Below are positions 12,621-24,150 of a stretch of DNA of 64,000 nt, piece by piece. This DNA comes from Stratiolaelaps scimitus. Lineage: Eukaryota > Arthropoda > Arachnida > Mesostigmata > Laelapidae. The stretch lies in NCBI GenBank assembly GCA_019614645.1, contig JABWDB010000003.1, forward strand, positions 24,885,001 through 24,949,000, given 5' to 3'. Every line of letters begins with the position of its first letter. The stretch's first letter is position 1. The notes under the pieces are model-generated. The model had not been told where the DNA came from and made no database searches. It saw only the letters and a list, made by a program, of their open reading frames with translations. Both the position numbers and the translations under genes were made by a program.

Positions 12621-14570
12621 ATCTTCCAAAGGCGAGTAGTCAGCAAAATGAAAAGTGAATAAGTATGTTTATGGCGAATAGAATTGTCCATTATAGGTCT
12701 ATTTTTCGGTGTCAATAGCGTTGCTGCATCCGGTTGATTGCACAGGTCTTATTATTGATCAATGCTGCAGTGCAGAGCATGTTCTCTATGTGTGTGTGTG
12801 GAACTTTGAATACATTCTCCTTCATCGTATGAGAAATATGGTGGCAGGTCGATTTCAGGATACGTTTTAGTTTAATCGAAAGTCTCTATTCTATTCTACC
12901 GATGCGGTTCGCATGAAGCGAAGAACGCATCGTTGGTGAAGTCTCGAGAATAAAAAGGACTCATTTCTAGGGCACACCGAAGGTCATCGAGCGGTTTCGA
13001 CGTGAGCGAATCAAAACAAGAACGGTACCTCTTTCTGTTCGACAGTAGATGCTGAACGATTGACGGTCATTTGCGTTTGTCGCGTTGATCCTCTTATGCG
13101 TTGGCTGGATCTCGGTGAGGTCCAAGTTCGAACACTGGGGGTGGCGTACATGATTCAGTGGATCGCCAAATCGTCTAGGAAAACGTCATAGACACAGCGT
13201 TCAAAGGCAGAAAATGGACGCGAACAAAGCAAAAAAACCGCAGCCGGGCCTCGTAGTCTGCGGCGCAATGCGTCGGTGCGACTGGCCCGCCGGAAGAATT
13301 CAGTTATCGAAAATATTTCTTCTTCATCCTCGTTGCAGACAGTCTATCTATAGCGGTTATCAAGTCTCACTTGTGTACGGGACGTGGGTGACATGTTGCA
13401 GTTTTTTAATTACTTACTATGCTCATTTGGATTACGTATATAGAAGCTCGTTTCAAGGACAGTATAAATATATTTGACACAAGTTTAGTCGTCTCGTTCT
13501 ATCGGCAATTCGTTGTGAAACGAATCCGGATAATGAACAAGCCTGATGACCCTTTCAGTAGAATGCGGAAATATACGCTATATTGTAGAGCAGAGAAATC
13601 ATGTAATATAATGCATTAGAAGGGAAAGTGCAATATGAAAATTAACACTGGTTCACACTAATACCTAGATCAGAAACGACGAGGAAACGATTCTGGGTTT
13701 ACGCTATGCTTTGTTACCGAACAATGGAGTTGCTTATGCTAAGGATGCCTAAGGCCCGATCACAAACGCTTTTTAGCCTTCGACCTTACTTTTTAGACCA
13801 AGAGTCCCACTAAAAGATGTATACATATATATATATATATATATATATGTATACATTTTTTAGCAGGTCTCTTGGCCGAAAAAGTACAGTCCACGCCGTA
13901 CGGTGTACGTATATGGTTCCCGCATGTACCAAAAACAAGGCAGTACCGAGGTGCTCCATGGGTTCCTATCTGGCTGATCAAAATAACATATTTTAGATGA
14001 CGAAAATAACTGAATAACAAGACAGGGAAAGCTCTAGAAGCTTATACCCGTCTGATCTACCATCCAAGCAGAAATCGTTTTCGTAGTTTCTTATTCTCAA
14101 ATATCCAGTGTACAGTGTTATATATATTAACCTTTAGGGACATTTCTCCTATTGTGTCAATCTCGCCTTCGGCCATGAATATGAAAACGCGTCTACTTTA
14201 TGGCTCTGAGAGCCTTCAGTTCAAATTGTGTATCGATGGTATAACGATTTCGCACATAAAGGCGATAACGACTGGTCCGACTAGCCCGACTGGTTCATCC
14301 AGGCTCAGCAACGAAATTTGATATGCCCAACCTGCTTGCCGTCTTTCTGCAATGTGCGTAGTTTGCAATTTAAGGCGTGTATATTTCAGTGGGACCAGCG
14401 TGTGAGCAGTGAGCCTTGTTTGATTATTTATTAACAACCAGCAAGAGAGATCGCTCAAATTTTCCTGGAACTATAATTAACCACTAGAAAATGCACTCAC
14501 ATCCGTGCGTGTTCAACTACACTTCGATAATGTGTGGAAATATTCCCTATGTGGATATTTGGATTATAAG
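12621..14570. other. Intron 2 segment, no recognised gene
   Basis: Unremarkable non-coding DNA. At 13817-13856 an (AT)n tract is flanked by mirrored GTATAC, giving a longer palindrome. A B-box-like GTTCGAACAC lies near 13128 without a convincing tRNA fold. Confidence 0.55.
13817..13856. repeat. (AT)n tract within a palindrome
   Basis: TGTATAC, an AT run, then GTATACA. The whole block is self-complementary. Confidence 0.9.
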
Positions 14571-14574
14571 GAGA

Positions 14575-14628
14575 CTATATATATATATATATATAAACTT
14601 TCCGGGCTGATGCACAGCCAACATTTAA

Positions 14629-14670
<42 letters not shown>

Positions 14671-14675
14671 TATTA
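14575..14675. repeat. Two clustered (AT)n tracts
   Basis: AT runs at 14575-14595 and 14632-14675, just upstream of the gypsy-like Gag remnant. Confidence 0.9.
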
Positions 14676-14699
14676 CATATCATTTATCTAAGAATAACA

Positions 14700-15262
14700 A
14701 AGTATACTCAATCAAGAGATCAGAAATACTTGTCAAAAACTTAACAAACCGGCGACGGAAGACTGTGGTTATGGACCCTAAACAACTACAAAATATTCTA
14801 ACCCATGCCCTTGGAGAACTAGACCAACAACAAGAAAATCGTGACACGCAGTTACAACAATGGCAACAGCAAACTTTAACCACCGTTCAACAGCAACAAG
14901 CTCAGTATAGGGCTGAGCTGGGTGACCTGGTCACAAAGATTAGCAAGACTAACTTCACACCAAGAGGCACACAAGGAACGTGACATACAACCGACGATTT
15001 CCAAGCAACAGTCAGTCAACTCAATACACGGATTAATACTTTTGCTTACGATCCTTAACATGGTTTCATTTTCGACACTTGGTACAGACATCAAGATGTT
15101 TTAGAAACCGACGGTAGAACATTGGATGCAGCTGCGAAGGCAAGATTCACCGTACAGAAGTCAGATACACAAACATATCAACGTTTTTGACAAGTATTTC
15201 TGAATGAACGTGTGCCTCGAAATGATCATATACGTGATGTATTAGGTTGGCATGACTAACTG
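14700..15262 (+). mobile_element. Gypsy-type LTR retrotransposon Gag remnant
   Basis: A frame opening MDPKQLQNIL at 14771 continues through a glutamine-rich stretch (QQQENRDTQLQQWQQQ) to a stop at 14983. In another frame from 14994 comes QLNTRINTFAYDP, then FDTWYRHQDVLETDG, TLDAAAKARFTVQK and TQTYQRF. These match the Gag core of arthropod and helminth gypsy-like elements (RIxxFxYDPExxxTFxxWYxRYxDxFxxDxxxLDDxAKVRLLxRKL). A frameshift near 14980 and stops after YDP and QRF show it is dead. The bases just before the ATG (CGGCGACGGAAGACTGTGG) resemble the untranslated leader of such elements. No protease, reverse transcriptase, integrase or clear LTR pair follows; after 15262 the sequence is ordinary. 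Confidence 0.62.
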
Positions 15263-16227
15263 ATGTGTATATATATATATATATATAACCTAATGTTTCG
15301 TGGCAGCGTGTGAACACACGGTACACTTTTGCCACCAAAGGTAAACGGGCTGTAAACATTTTTTGTGTTTGTTTGTATACTCGTTCGTCCGACAGTTGAC
15401 TTAGGCCAGCGACTCTGGCAGTAGGTTTGCCCTTTCTAAGCAACAGCAGCAGCGTCTGCGACGCCTGTCGCTGAAAAGAGGTCACTCCGCTGGAGATTTT
15501 TTAGGCTAGAGACGGGGTTTTTCTTGGGGGTTCATGTCATCATTGGCGTCCCTGCTTGGGGCCACAGTGAGCAGCTTTGCGCTCTTGCCTCTGCCGCTGT
15601 GTGTGTGTGTGTGTACGCGTAAGAGTGAACTCGTTAGCGGCGTCATCGCCATGGGGGGTCGTCAAGTGCGGACGGTGCTGGTGGTTGCGTCAAAAGCAAC
15701 TTCCTAACCTCATCTCTCCGAAGCGAGAAGCAACAGCCGTGGGAGGCGCACACAAGACTCTCCATGATACCACTGAAAGTCAGCAGCGACCAGGACTGCA
15801 ACTACGGCTATCCGCTGTCACCATGTTATACACAAACCAGATCAACAGACAGACCACTAGACACGGTCTTGAACCGCAATCCCAGTCCGAATCGTCTCCC
15901 GCTTCTGTATCCCGTCCCATACTATTTTGTATCATGTAAGTGTTCTTCCTACCCGTCATCACAGACGGCACCCAGTGGTCTCATAGCGATTACCAGCTCC
16001 TGCTGTTGTGAATGTTACATCCCTCGGGGCATATCCAAACATACATCTACAACTCGACAGGCTTTGAGCGGACTCTCAACAATTCCCTTATATGACAGGT
16101 CTCGGATCTGAACATCTATCACTACTAAACTCTGCTATTAAATTTGACTCACAGCCAACATTTAATGTCCACGGTACTGCTTTCGGTGTATCATCAACTT
16201 CGAAACTTTTTTGAATTTGTATTGTAA
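15263..16227. other. Intron 2 segment with AT and GT tracts
   Basis: (AT)n at 15268-15287 and (GT)n at 15599-15614. The remainder, 15620-16220, has open frames on both strands with no recognisable product. Confidence 0.55.
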
Positions 16228-16625
16228 CCGGTTGATTGTCTTGGTCGTCATGGACTCTCTTGCATAAAATGCGCGGGTCCTGGCCCGAGACGCTCCTTAT
16301 TGAACTAGACTTGATGGTATATTGTTAATCAGCTTTTCCAGGGGTAAAATTCTGGTTTGGGTACTGTGGCTAGTACATTAGCACTTTCGTATGTCAGTCG
16401 CGGAGTAGTACAGCCTGGTCATGCAGCCAATACAGCCGAACAAGCCAAGAACAAAAACGATGCCTCTTTGATGAGTGAGTATAGCTTTCGACCGGTATCC
16501 CTCGAAACTTTGGGGGGACTGGAGTTACAACCATTAAACTTTCTTCAGAAATTAGAAGAAATGTTAGCATCTGCCACCGGTGAACCAGGTTCAATCGAGC
16601 ATGTGAATAGGATAGTGAGGTCTCC
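16228..16625 (+). mobile_element. Non-LTR retroelement 3' coding tail, degenerate
   Basis: In one frame, from 16243, it reads GRHGLSCIKCAG-GPRRSLLN. This resembles the histidine/cysteine motif (G-x-H-x-x-x-C-x-x-x-x-G) near the C-terminus of non-LTR reverse-transcriptase polyproteins. After several stops the same frame resumes as GTVASTLALSYVSRGVVQPG, AANTAEQAKNKND, then FRPVSLETLGG and FLQKLEEMLASATGEP. This is the ordered tail such polyproteins show after the RT domain (W/L-V-W-D-x-TxxDTLAxSY..., A-x-x-AExAKxxKY, FxPxxxETLGxxG, LGxxIxxxTGEPR). Stops within it mean it is non-functional. The RT domain itself is absent. Confidence 0.6.
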
Positions 16626-18495
16626 TTGTTCCAGATATTCTATTACGAATATATAGAGCAGGGTGTTCTTAGATGTATTTCACGTTCAGCGATGGTACTC
16701 GTTGTCGTCCCACTTTTATAATTGACTAATAAACCTTAGAACAGCTTGTGTTGTAACATTTCAGCAACAGCATAAAGTCATCGCAAATGTCACATCCCAA
16801 TATGTAATTCTGTACCCAAACGAGCTAGCGGGAAAGTGTCGCCGTCCTCGATCTTGTTCTCGATATATTATATGCCAGTGCTCCAGCAGCTCCATTAATC
16901 AACATCTCAGAAAAGGCCATTATGAACTGTCAATTCGCTTGCAAATGATTAACCCCTGACCAGCTGGTTTCTAGTAAAGGCTTTGTTTGGACTTCATTAT
17001 ATACGATATTAACACCATTCGTACCCAAACGCCATTTCACGCTGTGTCACGATGCCGTACAATCCTCATTGCTCAGAGCAGCGTAGCCTCTCGCAAAATG
17101 GTTTAATGGTCGGTAGCAAATAAGAGATGGGATTTTTCAAACAATTCATCTCGTAGACTGTTATGGGTGTTGCTCAACTGAGTTGCAGCTGTCGAAACAA
17201 TGATTAATGTGTAGTAGGAATTGATATTTGCGCCTTTCGTCACTTAGTTCATACAGCTATAAACACTGACCAAAGATGCAACGTTTTGTGTTTGTTGTCG
17301 ATTGCATTGCGTTGAATTGAATGCGTTCAGTGGACGATCCCCACATTATCTATGGGTGGTACTTCACTATTTTCCAAGTGTCGTGTGATTCGCTGGGCAT
17401 TCTTCCGTCGAAGAGATTAAGTCGATCATATTATATAAATTATCAAAAATTATTCATAAATTATTCCTGCTGTATTTGCATAGATCTTCACTGATGTGGC
17501 GTTATGGTGAACAAATGGAAGGTTTTCATTGAACCTCTCTTGGCTCTAGTATTTCCGATTTCTACGCTGGTAGCGAGTGCACCACATAAAAAACAATTCC
17601 ACTGCTTTGGGGATAGAATAATACTATATTATTACCTCCATAGATGGTTAGAGAGGAAGATTATCATATTGACGCTGGTCATTCAACGTGTATCCCTGCA
17701 GTGAGCTGCTCAACTAAAGGCTCGACTATTTTTTAATTTTGAAAACAACTACGCGTCAGGCGTGTTTTGACGCCGGAAGCTGTTTTAGTCTTCACGAATA
17801 TGCCCAGCTATGATTTATTAGGCCTTACATATTTCAACGTAATGAAGTGTTCTGTGCTGTTGTCTCGTAATGTGTGAACGTATTTAAAGGCAAAGCCTGT
17901 AAAGTGTATTCAGCCTAAAAAAAAGTGTGGGGGTTGACAAGCTGCCATCACACAGCGATATCATCCCTTGGCACAGCAGATCTAGAGTGCGCTATATTCC
18001 TACAACTGGATGGGCTGTGTTCCTGTGGATCTCTCTGTATCGCCCTGGCATAATGCATAGATAGACGCTTTTCATACAGGCTTGACGTGATAGGCTGACA
18101 CGAAATCTCGTCTCAGGTCTACCTGGTCGGGGCACATCCGAACACAGCTACCCCCACCAGGCTAGGCCAAAACAGGTCTACTGCCGCTATCTTGGTGGAC
18201 GTCGGCCATGGCAGCTCTGTGCCGGCCAGGACGCACGGTGGCGTCATACAACAGAAGAGTGGGATTTCTGCCCATCGCGGCATCCCATCGTTATCCACCC
18301 GCAGGCGAAGCAGCAGCGGAGCATACAGCAATGTGTGTGTGTGTGTATGTGTATATGTCTGTTTATATTTATGTATACATATACCTACATAGAGTAAACA
18401 GATGAGTCCACTTGCTCGACGCAACCAGCTTCTGCAGCCGTTGGGCTATCGTCCTTAGTGCCATGGGTGTGTACAGACACAAAGACCTCTGCTCT

Positions 18496-18532
<37 letters not shown>

Positions 18533-19400
18533 ACACACACACACGTGCACACACGCATAACAGCACGCGGCTCAATGACGCGACATGTCCAGTCGGACGT
18601 AGTAATAGCGGTAGAACGTATCAAGTCTATATGTTGTATCTTGGCTCAGCTATACTATCGATACATAGAGAGAGAGAGAGAGAGAAGGAGCCAGTGCGGC
18701 GAGGATTTCCCTCTTTCTATCAGAGTCTATCTCGCTCTATTCTGAGTCATCAGCATCCGTCTCAGGTCTACTAGTGGCACGGATGCGTCGTAGTCGGACG
18801 GCCACGTGCGTTTGCGCTGCCCAGACCAGCATCGGGACCGGTTGCCGACGTCATGACTATGATGTAGAACACACGCGTTTTGCTCATAGTATCATATATC
18901 TAGGACAGCGTGTTGTGATCGACATCCCATAGCGACATATCAGCTACACAAAGACGGGCTACAGCAGCCTCAATAACCCAGTCAACGAACTCAGGAACAC
19001 CGAAGGGGACGCAGGACCCTGTGGCCGGTGGTGGACAACAACGACAAACATGTCCACGGGTATTGTGCATTCATTCGATCAATTTCACCATACCTATATA
19101 TATCAGCACAATACCTTGCAGTATATATATATATATATATAGACCTAGTGGACATCCTGGATGGATACGTGTGCTGCGCCTATGACTTGACAAAGTCTGT
19201 ATACAGCACAATAGGTATTTCACGTACTGAATGCAGATCCAACTGTCCGTGTTTGGGAGATATGCTTGCCTAGATCCGATCCGGTGAAAAAGAGAATGAA
19301 CCAGATGCGCCGATGTATGAACGCCTTCGAATGGTCCTGCAATGCCATAAATATGGGTGATCTGTCATACGGGGAATGCTCTGTTCTCGAAATAGAAAAA
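16626..19400. other. Intron 2 segment with microsatellite cluster
   Basis: No gene recognised. It contains (GT)n 18332-18352, (CT)n 18500-18529 next to (AC)n 18532-18545, (GA)n 18667-18685 and (AT)n 19122-19141. Confidence 0.6.
18332..18685. repeat. Cluster of GT, CT, AC and GA microsatellites
   Basis: Four dinucleotide tracts of different type lie within 360 bp; the CT and AC tracts are nearly adjacent. Confidence 0.93.
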
Positions 19401-19435
19401 CAGCGACTGAGATAGGAAGGGTAAACAATGAAAGG

Positions 19436-19479
19436 ATTCCTCCCTTGGAAGAGGGAGTTCTTCTCTTCCAAGGGTGGAA
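19436..19479. repeat. Inverted repeat, 16-bp arms with one mismatch
   Basis: The arm TTCC-T-CCCTTGGAAGA pairs with TCTTCCAAGGG-T-GGAA across an 11-base spacer. The inner 11 bp (19442-19452 with 19464-19474) are perfect. Confidence 0.85.
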
Positions 19480-20630
19480 CACATATATTGTCCATATACA
19501 TATTTTTGCGGGGGAAAAAGTACTAATATCGTTACTGAATAGACCTGAATGGTATATGACAAAAAGCTGACGCAATGAATGGTGCTTGGCGCGCGCCACG
19601 ATTTCTATTCGGAAATTAGGTATCATTTGATTAATTATCAGCTGCTTTTATTATAGCATCCCCTGAACTAAACGGAATATCGCTGCTTGTTTGTTTTGCT
19701 AAAATGAACACTTTAATGCTGGGTGAATACTAATGAAATGAGTTTTTTATTTGAAATAAAATTTCCATAATATGAGTGTCCTTTAAATAAATTTTGGTCT
19801 AAATATAATATTTAAATTGCACAGTAAAGTATTTCAAACGCCACCTCAAAAACGTAAGAGACTGTATTTTAGAAGATAAACTAGACTCTTGATATTTGTA
19901 GACAGCTCTTGCTGGGCAGGGGGGTTCTCTCTAATAGTTGATTGTCTGCAAGGGGGTGTCAACTAACTAACTTATGTCTAATCAAAGAAGAAGATGCTCC
20001 TTTGTACTTAGGAACACTTGAGGTAATATATTTTTAAACGGTTATTGAAATCGTTAATAAAATAAATACAAGTAAATGACTTCAATTTTTTGACCATTTC
20101 TAGTTAGTCAAACATAAAGCGAATGTTATCATTATTTCATCACGTATTATCTTTGATTACAAATTCGTAGCAACTGAAAGTGGTTTCTCTCTAAAGAAGG
20201 TAAACCGTATTTTTCTTTGCTTTCGTTGAAGGCCTCAAAAGTGGTCGCATAAATAGCTTGGAATTTCTGGACCACATTAGATGTAAGATTTTGATTTAAA
20301 GTTTTATACTCTCGTGGGACATCGCTACACAACAAATAGGAAAACCAACGAAATCAAATGTGAGTGTTGGGCAACCCAAGCCTGTACATCCGAGGCACGT
20401 ACATCAGGGACAGGATGGTTACTGTGTGGGGCAAGCCTACTGCTACATATTCGGACATAACAGTAACTGTGAGGCTACTTTTTTCTAGCAAGGCCATCAT
20501 TATTTCAGATGCACTCTGTGCAATATATCCAACTAGATATAAATGCATTGTCAAGAATGCAGTAGACGGTGAATATTTCTTCATAAACAGGAACATAACT
20601 GTCAACCTACTTTTTGTTCCAATACAGCTA
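19480..20630. other. AT-rich intron 2 segment, no gene
   Basis: Markedly AT-rich between about 19620 and 20300, with no recognised coding or mobile sequence. Confidence 0.55.
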
Positions 20631-20638
20631 CGCTTTCC

Positions 20639-21044
20639 TATATATATATATATATATATACATGCAGCTCGGTCTGTGTACTCGCTGTGTCCCTGCTCAG
20701 CTCTGTCGGCCAAGGCTGCCACAATGCCGGGACACAGATGCAGCACTGTCGTTTGGTAGAGCATCGATGGCCATCGCCGCCGCCTTATATCGCATCAGTC
20801 ACTCGAATGTGGTAGTCCGTCCGTCCGTCCATCCAGTGCTGTGCAGGCACCAGTAGGGACGTCTATCATTGCCAGCTACCCGGTAGCCATGGCTCAGAGG
20901 CAGCAGCAGACCTCCATAAGAGTTTCTGGCTGTCGCTTACGGCTGCACCAGACTGGAGGTCATCCGCCGTTTGCGTTTACCCGGCCGGCTTAATAGCAAC
21001 TGCTGGCCATCACTACTACCGCTATTGCCACAATGTACATACAT

Positions 21045-21076
<32 letters not shown>

Positions 21077-23773
21077 CTATGTATTTCTGTATACTTGGTG
21101 CGCTGCTGTCGCCTTTACCGCAGCCAATGTCGTTCCCGTTGCTGGCGTTGCTTTGTCTGTTTCTGTATCTGCGTCGTCAATTTGAAGACCATCTCTCTGG
21201 CATCGCCGTGGCGGCGGTTGAAAGCGACCTTCGGTGACGATCTGGGGACCGTCGGTGGCCGTGAGTCGGCGCAAACGGCCTTCGGTTGGCCCGTGCACCG
21301 GATTTCGGTACGCGCAAGCGTACGTTGTCCGAGGCTAACCCATTGTATACAGCGTTGCTCGTCGTGTGCGCGCGTACAAACGGCTACAGTTATGCTGCAA
21401 GCAAGTCATATACACACTGAGGGAAAGAGAGAGAGAGAGAGAGAGAAAGAGAAGGAGGAGAGAGTGTGTGAGAGAATTCTACAGTCTATGGGGGTACCCT
21501 TCACCTGTCATACACCGCTATCACTATAGCTACTATCATGGTTAACCGGGCCGGCAGCAGCCAGTACACTGCATTGCCCTAAGAGCAACGCTTGCTGCTG
21601 CTGCTGCTGATCCTGTTCTTGCGGGAGCCATTCACATTGCTGGTGTATATTGCGGCAGCTGCTGATAGCGTAGTACATGCCGTGCGATGGCATTCGATGC
21701 ACGCAATGGAGGGCCGCCGATCACGGCCAATCATAGGGGGGTCGTTGAGTACGCGTGAGGCCAGGGTCGCTGGTCAGGGCCAAGGCTAGCTCGCTGATTC
21801 GGGCTGTTTGTCGGCCGCTTGCTTGTTCTGTCCGTCACACCGTCCGTTAGCCTATCTTTCTGGGCTGCTGCTGCTGCTGCTGTTACTGCTACTACGCTGG
21901 TGCCGCTAGCAGCGTACCAGCTAGCCGTTACACTGTTGGCGAACGCCAAGCGTAAGCTCGCGAGCACCAACAGCGCCAATGTCTTATGTAATAATAGCAC
22001 ACAGGCAGGCACACTTACTCACTGACGCACCCAAAGAACAGACGAACCGCTCTGTGTTGACTGTTGCTTTGGTGGCGATGGTGGCTGAGGAGGTGGTGGC
22101 TGTACTGATCCGTACTGCTAGCGACAACGAGGTTAGGAGGCGGTACAACTAGCGAAAGCCTTACTCGCTGCCTCGCAGAAAGATACCATGTTATTCGCTG
22201 TTAGCATTGGCTGCTGACATTGCCAATCGGACTGTCGGCGACCTCTGGTGCAGCCGCTTACTCAACACGGCGAACGGCTCAATGGCTCAATGGCACCCAT
22301 TGGCACCGCAGCTATAGTATTGTATAACTACGGCCCTTCAGAAATTAATTTGGATGAACGGTGACAGATAACGGCGAAAGCTTGAGAAAAAGAAACAGAG
22401 AAAGGGTTGGGGCTAGAATTGCTCTTCTTTCGATTACTAACGCTACTAATTAATGGCAATGTACTATAGCAGTTGAATTGTCATTGAGTTTATAGGTATT
22501 CTGAATTTCAGCGAGATCATCAACGCTGTCGGCAATATTAGGCTGTTAAATCAGAGAGACGCAATAATATCATAGTAGAATAATCATGTTATTCACTTAT
22601 TGCTACAGCGCCCCCCAAAGTATAGTTCATTATAGAACAATCGGATTAGTACTTGGTTTTAATTGGATTTACAGTAGGATGGGCTAATTCATGGAGCATC
22701 GTCGTTAACAATTTATCACCCTGTTGCGTTCTCATCGACGAACACATCGAAAAATCTACAGATGGGTTTGAGATGGTTGAACGGTGAAGTCCTACGTGAG
22801 GTGGGTGCGTTTACCGCCGTCCTCATAACTAACTCGTAATTTGCATATGCAAAGAAAAAGTGACAGCGGCTCAGTCTAGCAGCTCGAAGAAGATCGGCAA
22901 CCAGAGCAAATAGAGGCGGACAATCAGTTTTCGACTTGCTTGATTTTGAGGCTTCTTGTCAATGGTTCTTCCTGCCGAGTTTATTAGTATGGCCAAAAAA
23001 TAACGAAGAACGTTTTGGCCATTTTTATTACGCCACAGATAGCGTCCGCTGTTTTACGCACACAAATTGTATATTCGTCGATATAATTCAGGCTCAATAT
23101 CGTACACTGCGAAGTTGCCTGACGAAAGTTGGTTGGAGGTATGTCGGGGAATACTTGTCCAATAACTGGTGAAAGTTCTTGAACCGTTTTTGTCAATAAC
23201 AAACGCAATGAGTCTGTTTTGTGTATAGTCAACAAGCACATGCATTTAGTAGCTTTAGTGTCGTTCTGTATTAGCTAAGAAAAAGATGAAGATCGAGCTG
23301 AAATTCAGCATCCACACTATTCGCTATGCTGAGGTCTATGATACGTGCCGCGCGCTATAGCAGCGGCGGTGATTGGCGGCGGCGGCTGTTGCTATCACCG
23401 AACACAGATTGTGTTTGAGTCGTTGCGTGCCGGTAAACAGTAAGAACGGATCGGAGCGGAGCGAAATAAGGCGTTCGCTTGGATTTTCCCTTTTTCCTAT
23501 CGGCTTTTTCTGGGGCCCAAACCCACGGGGCCCGGACCCTGGGCCCCATCGGCGTGGGGGCCCCCAACAGCCGGATCTGGGTGACGACCCGGTTAAGTTT
23601 GGTTATCTGGGTTGACCGCAGGGGCCCCCTGGCGGGCCTCAGCTAGCTCAGGTGGCACTGCGTGTGAGCCGGGGGCCCGCAACCGCAACACTGCTCGAAG
23701 ACAGCAAACAGCAGGAAGGAAGGCAGGTCTGTCTGCTGCTGCAGTAACAACAGCAACAACAGCGGCCGCTGCT

Positions 23774-23806
<33 letters not shown>

Positions 23807-24150
23807 GCCGTACAGGCGTGTGGATGTCTTTGTGGATGGCGAGCGGGTTTGGCAGAAGAAGCTGGCCGTCTCTTCTCAGCCAGTGCTCATCTTCTTCCCG
23901 CTTGGCCAGCCACGGCGGCACAGATGGGCACTGCGCGAAGGAAGTCACTGTCAACAAAACAGCAGTGGAGGCGGCGGCGGCGGCTTCGCAGTTCCGAGCA
24001 ATGCATTGGCGGACTGCTTTGGCGGGCGCTGCTGCCTCTGCTGCTGCTTTACTGACTGTCGGAGTGACGGTTACAATGCACAGCGCACACCGACAAGAGT
24101 TGTCCGAGCTAGCTGCTGGTCCGCGTCACCATATCTGAAACACTGATACA
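20639..24150. other. GC-rich, CAG/GCC-repeat-bearing island in intron 2
   Basis: A CpG-rich stretch with (AT)n at 20639-20660, (AC)n(AT)n at 21045-21076, (GA)n at 21425-21448, CTG runs at 21593-21609 and 21864-21882, and a CAG/GCC/CCA mosaic at 23747-23810. Open frames exist in all directions (the longest + strand frame is 23612-24055) but are alanine- or glutamine-rich because of the repeats and match nothing I know. Untranslated exon, nested gene or regulatory DNA are all possible. Confidence 0.4.
23747..23810. repeat. Imperfect CAG/GCC trinucleotide array
   Basis: AAC/CAG units pass into (GCC)n and then ACC units over about 64 bp. Confidence 0.9.

Noticed and set aside
13070..13160. B-box-like GTTCGAACAC, possible tRNA
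   Set aside because: No A box at proper spacing and no cloverleaf.
23612..24055. 147-residue + strand open frame with polyalanine
   Set aside because: The alanine run comes from the GCC array, and all three frames on both strands are open here because of the GC-rich repeat.
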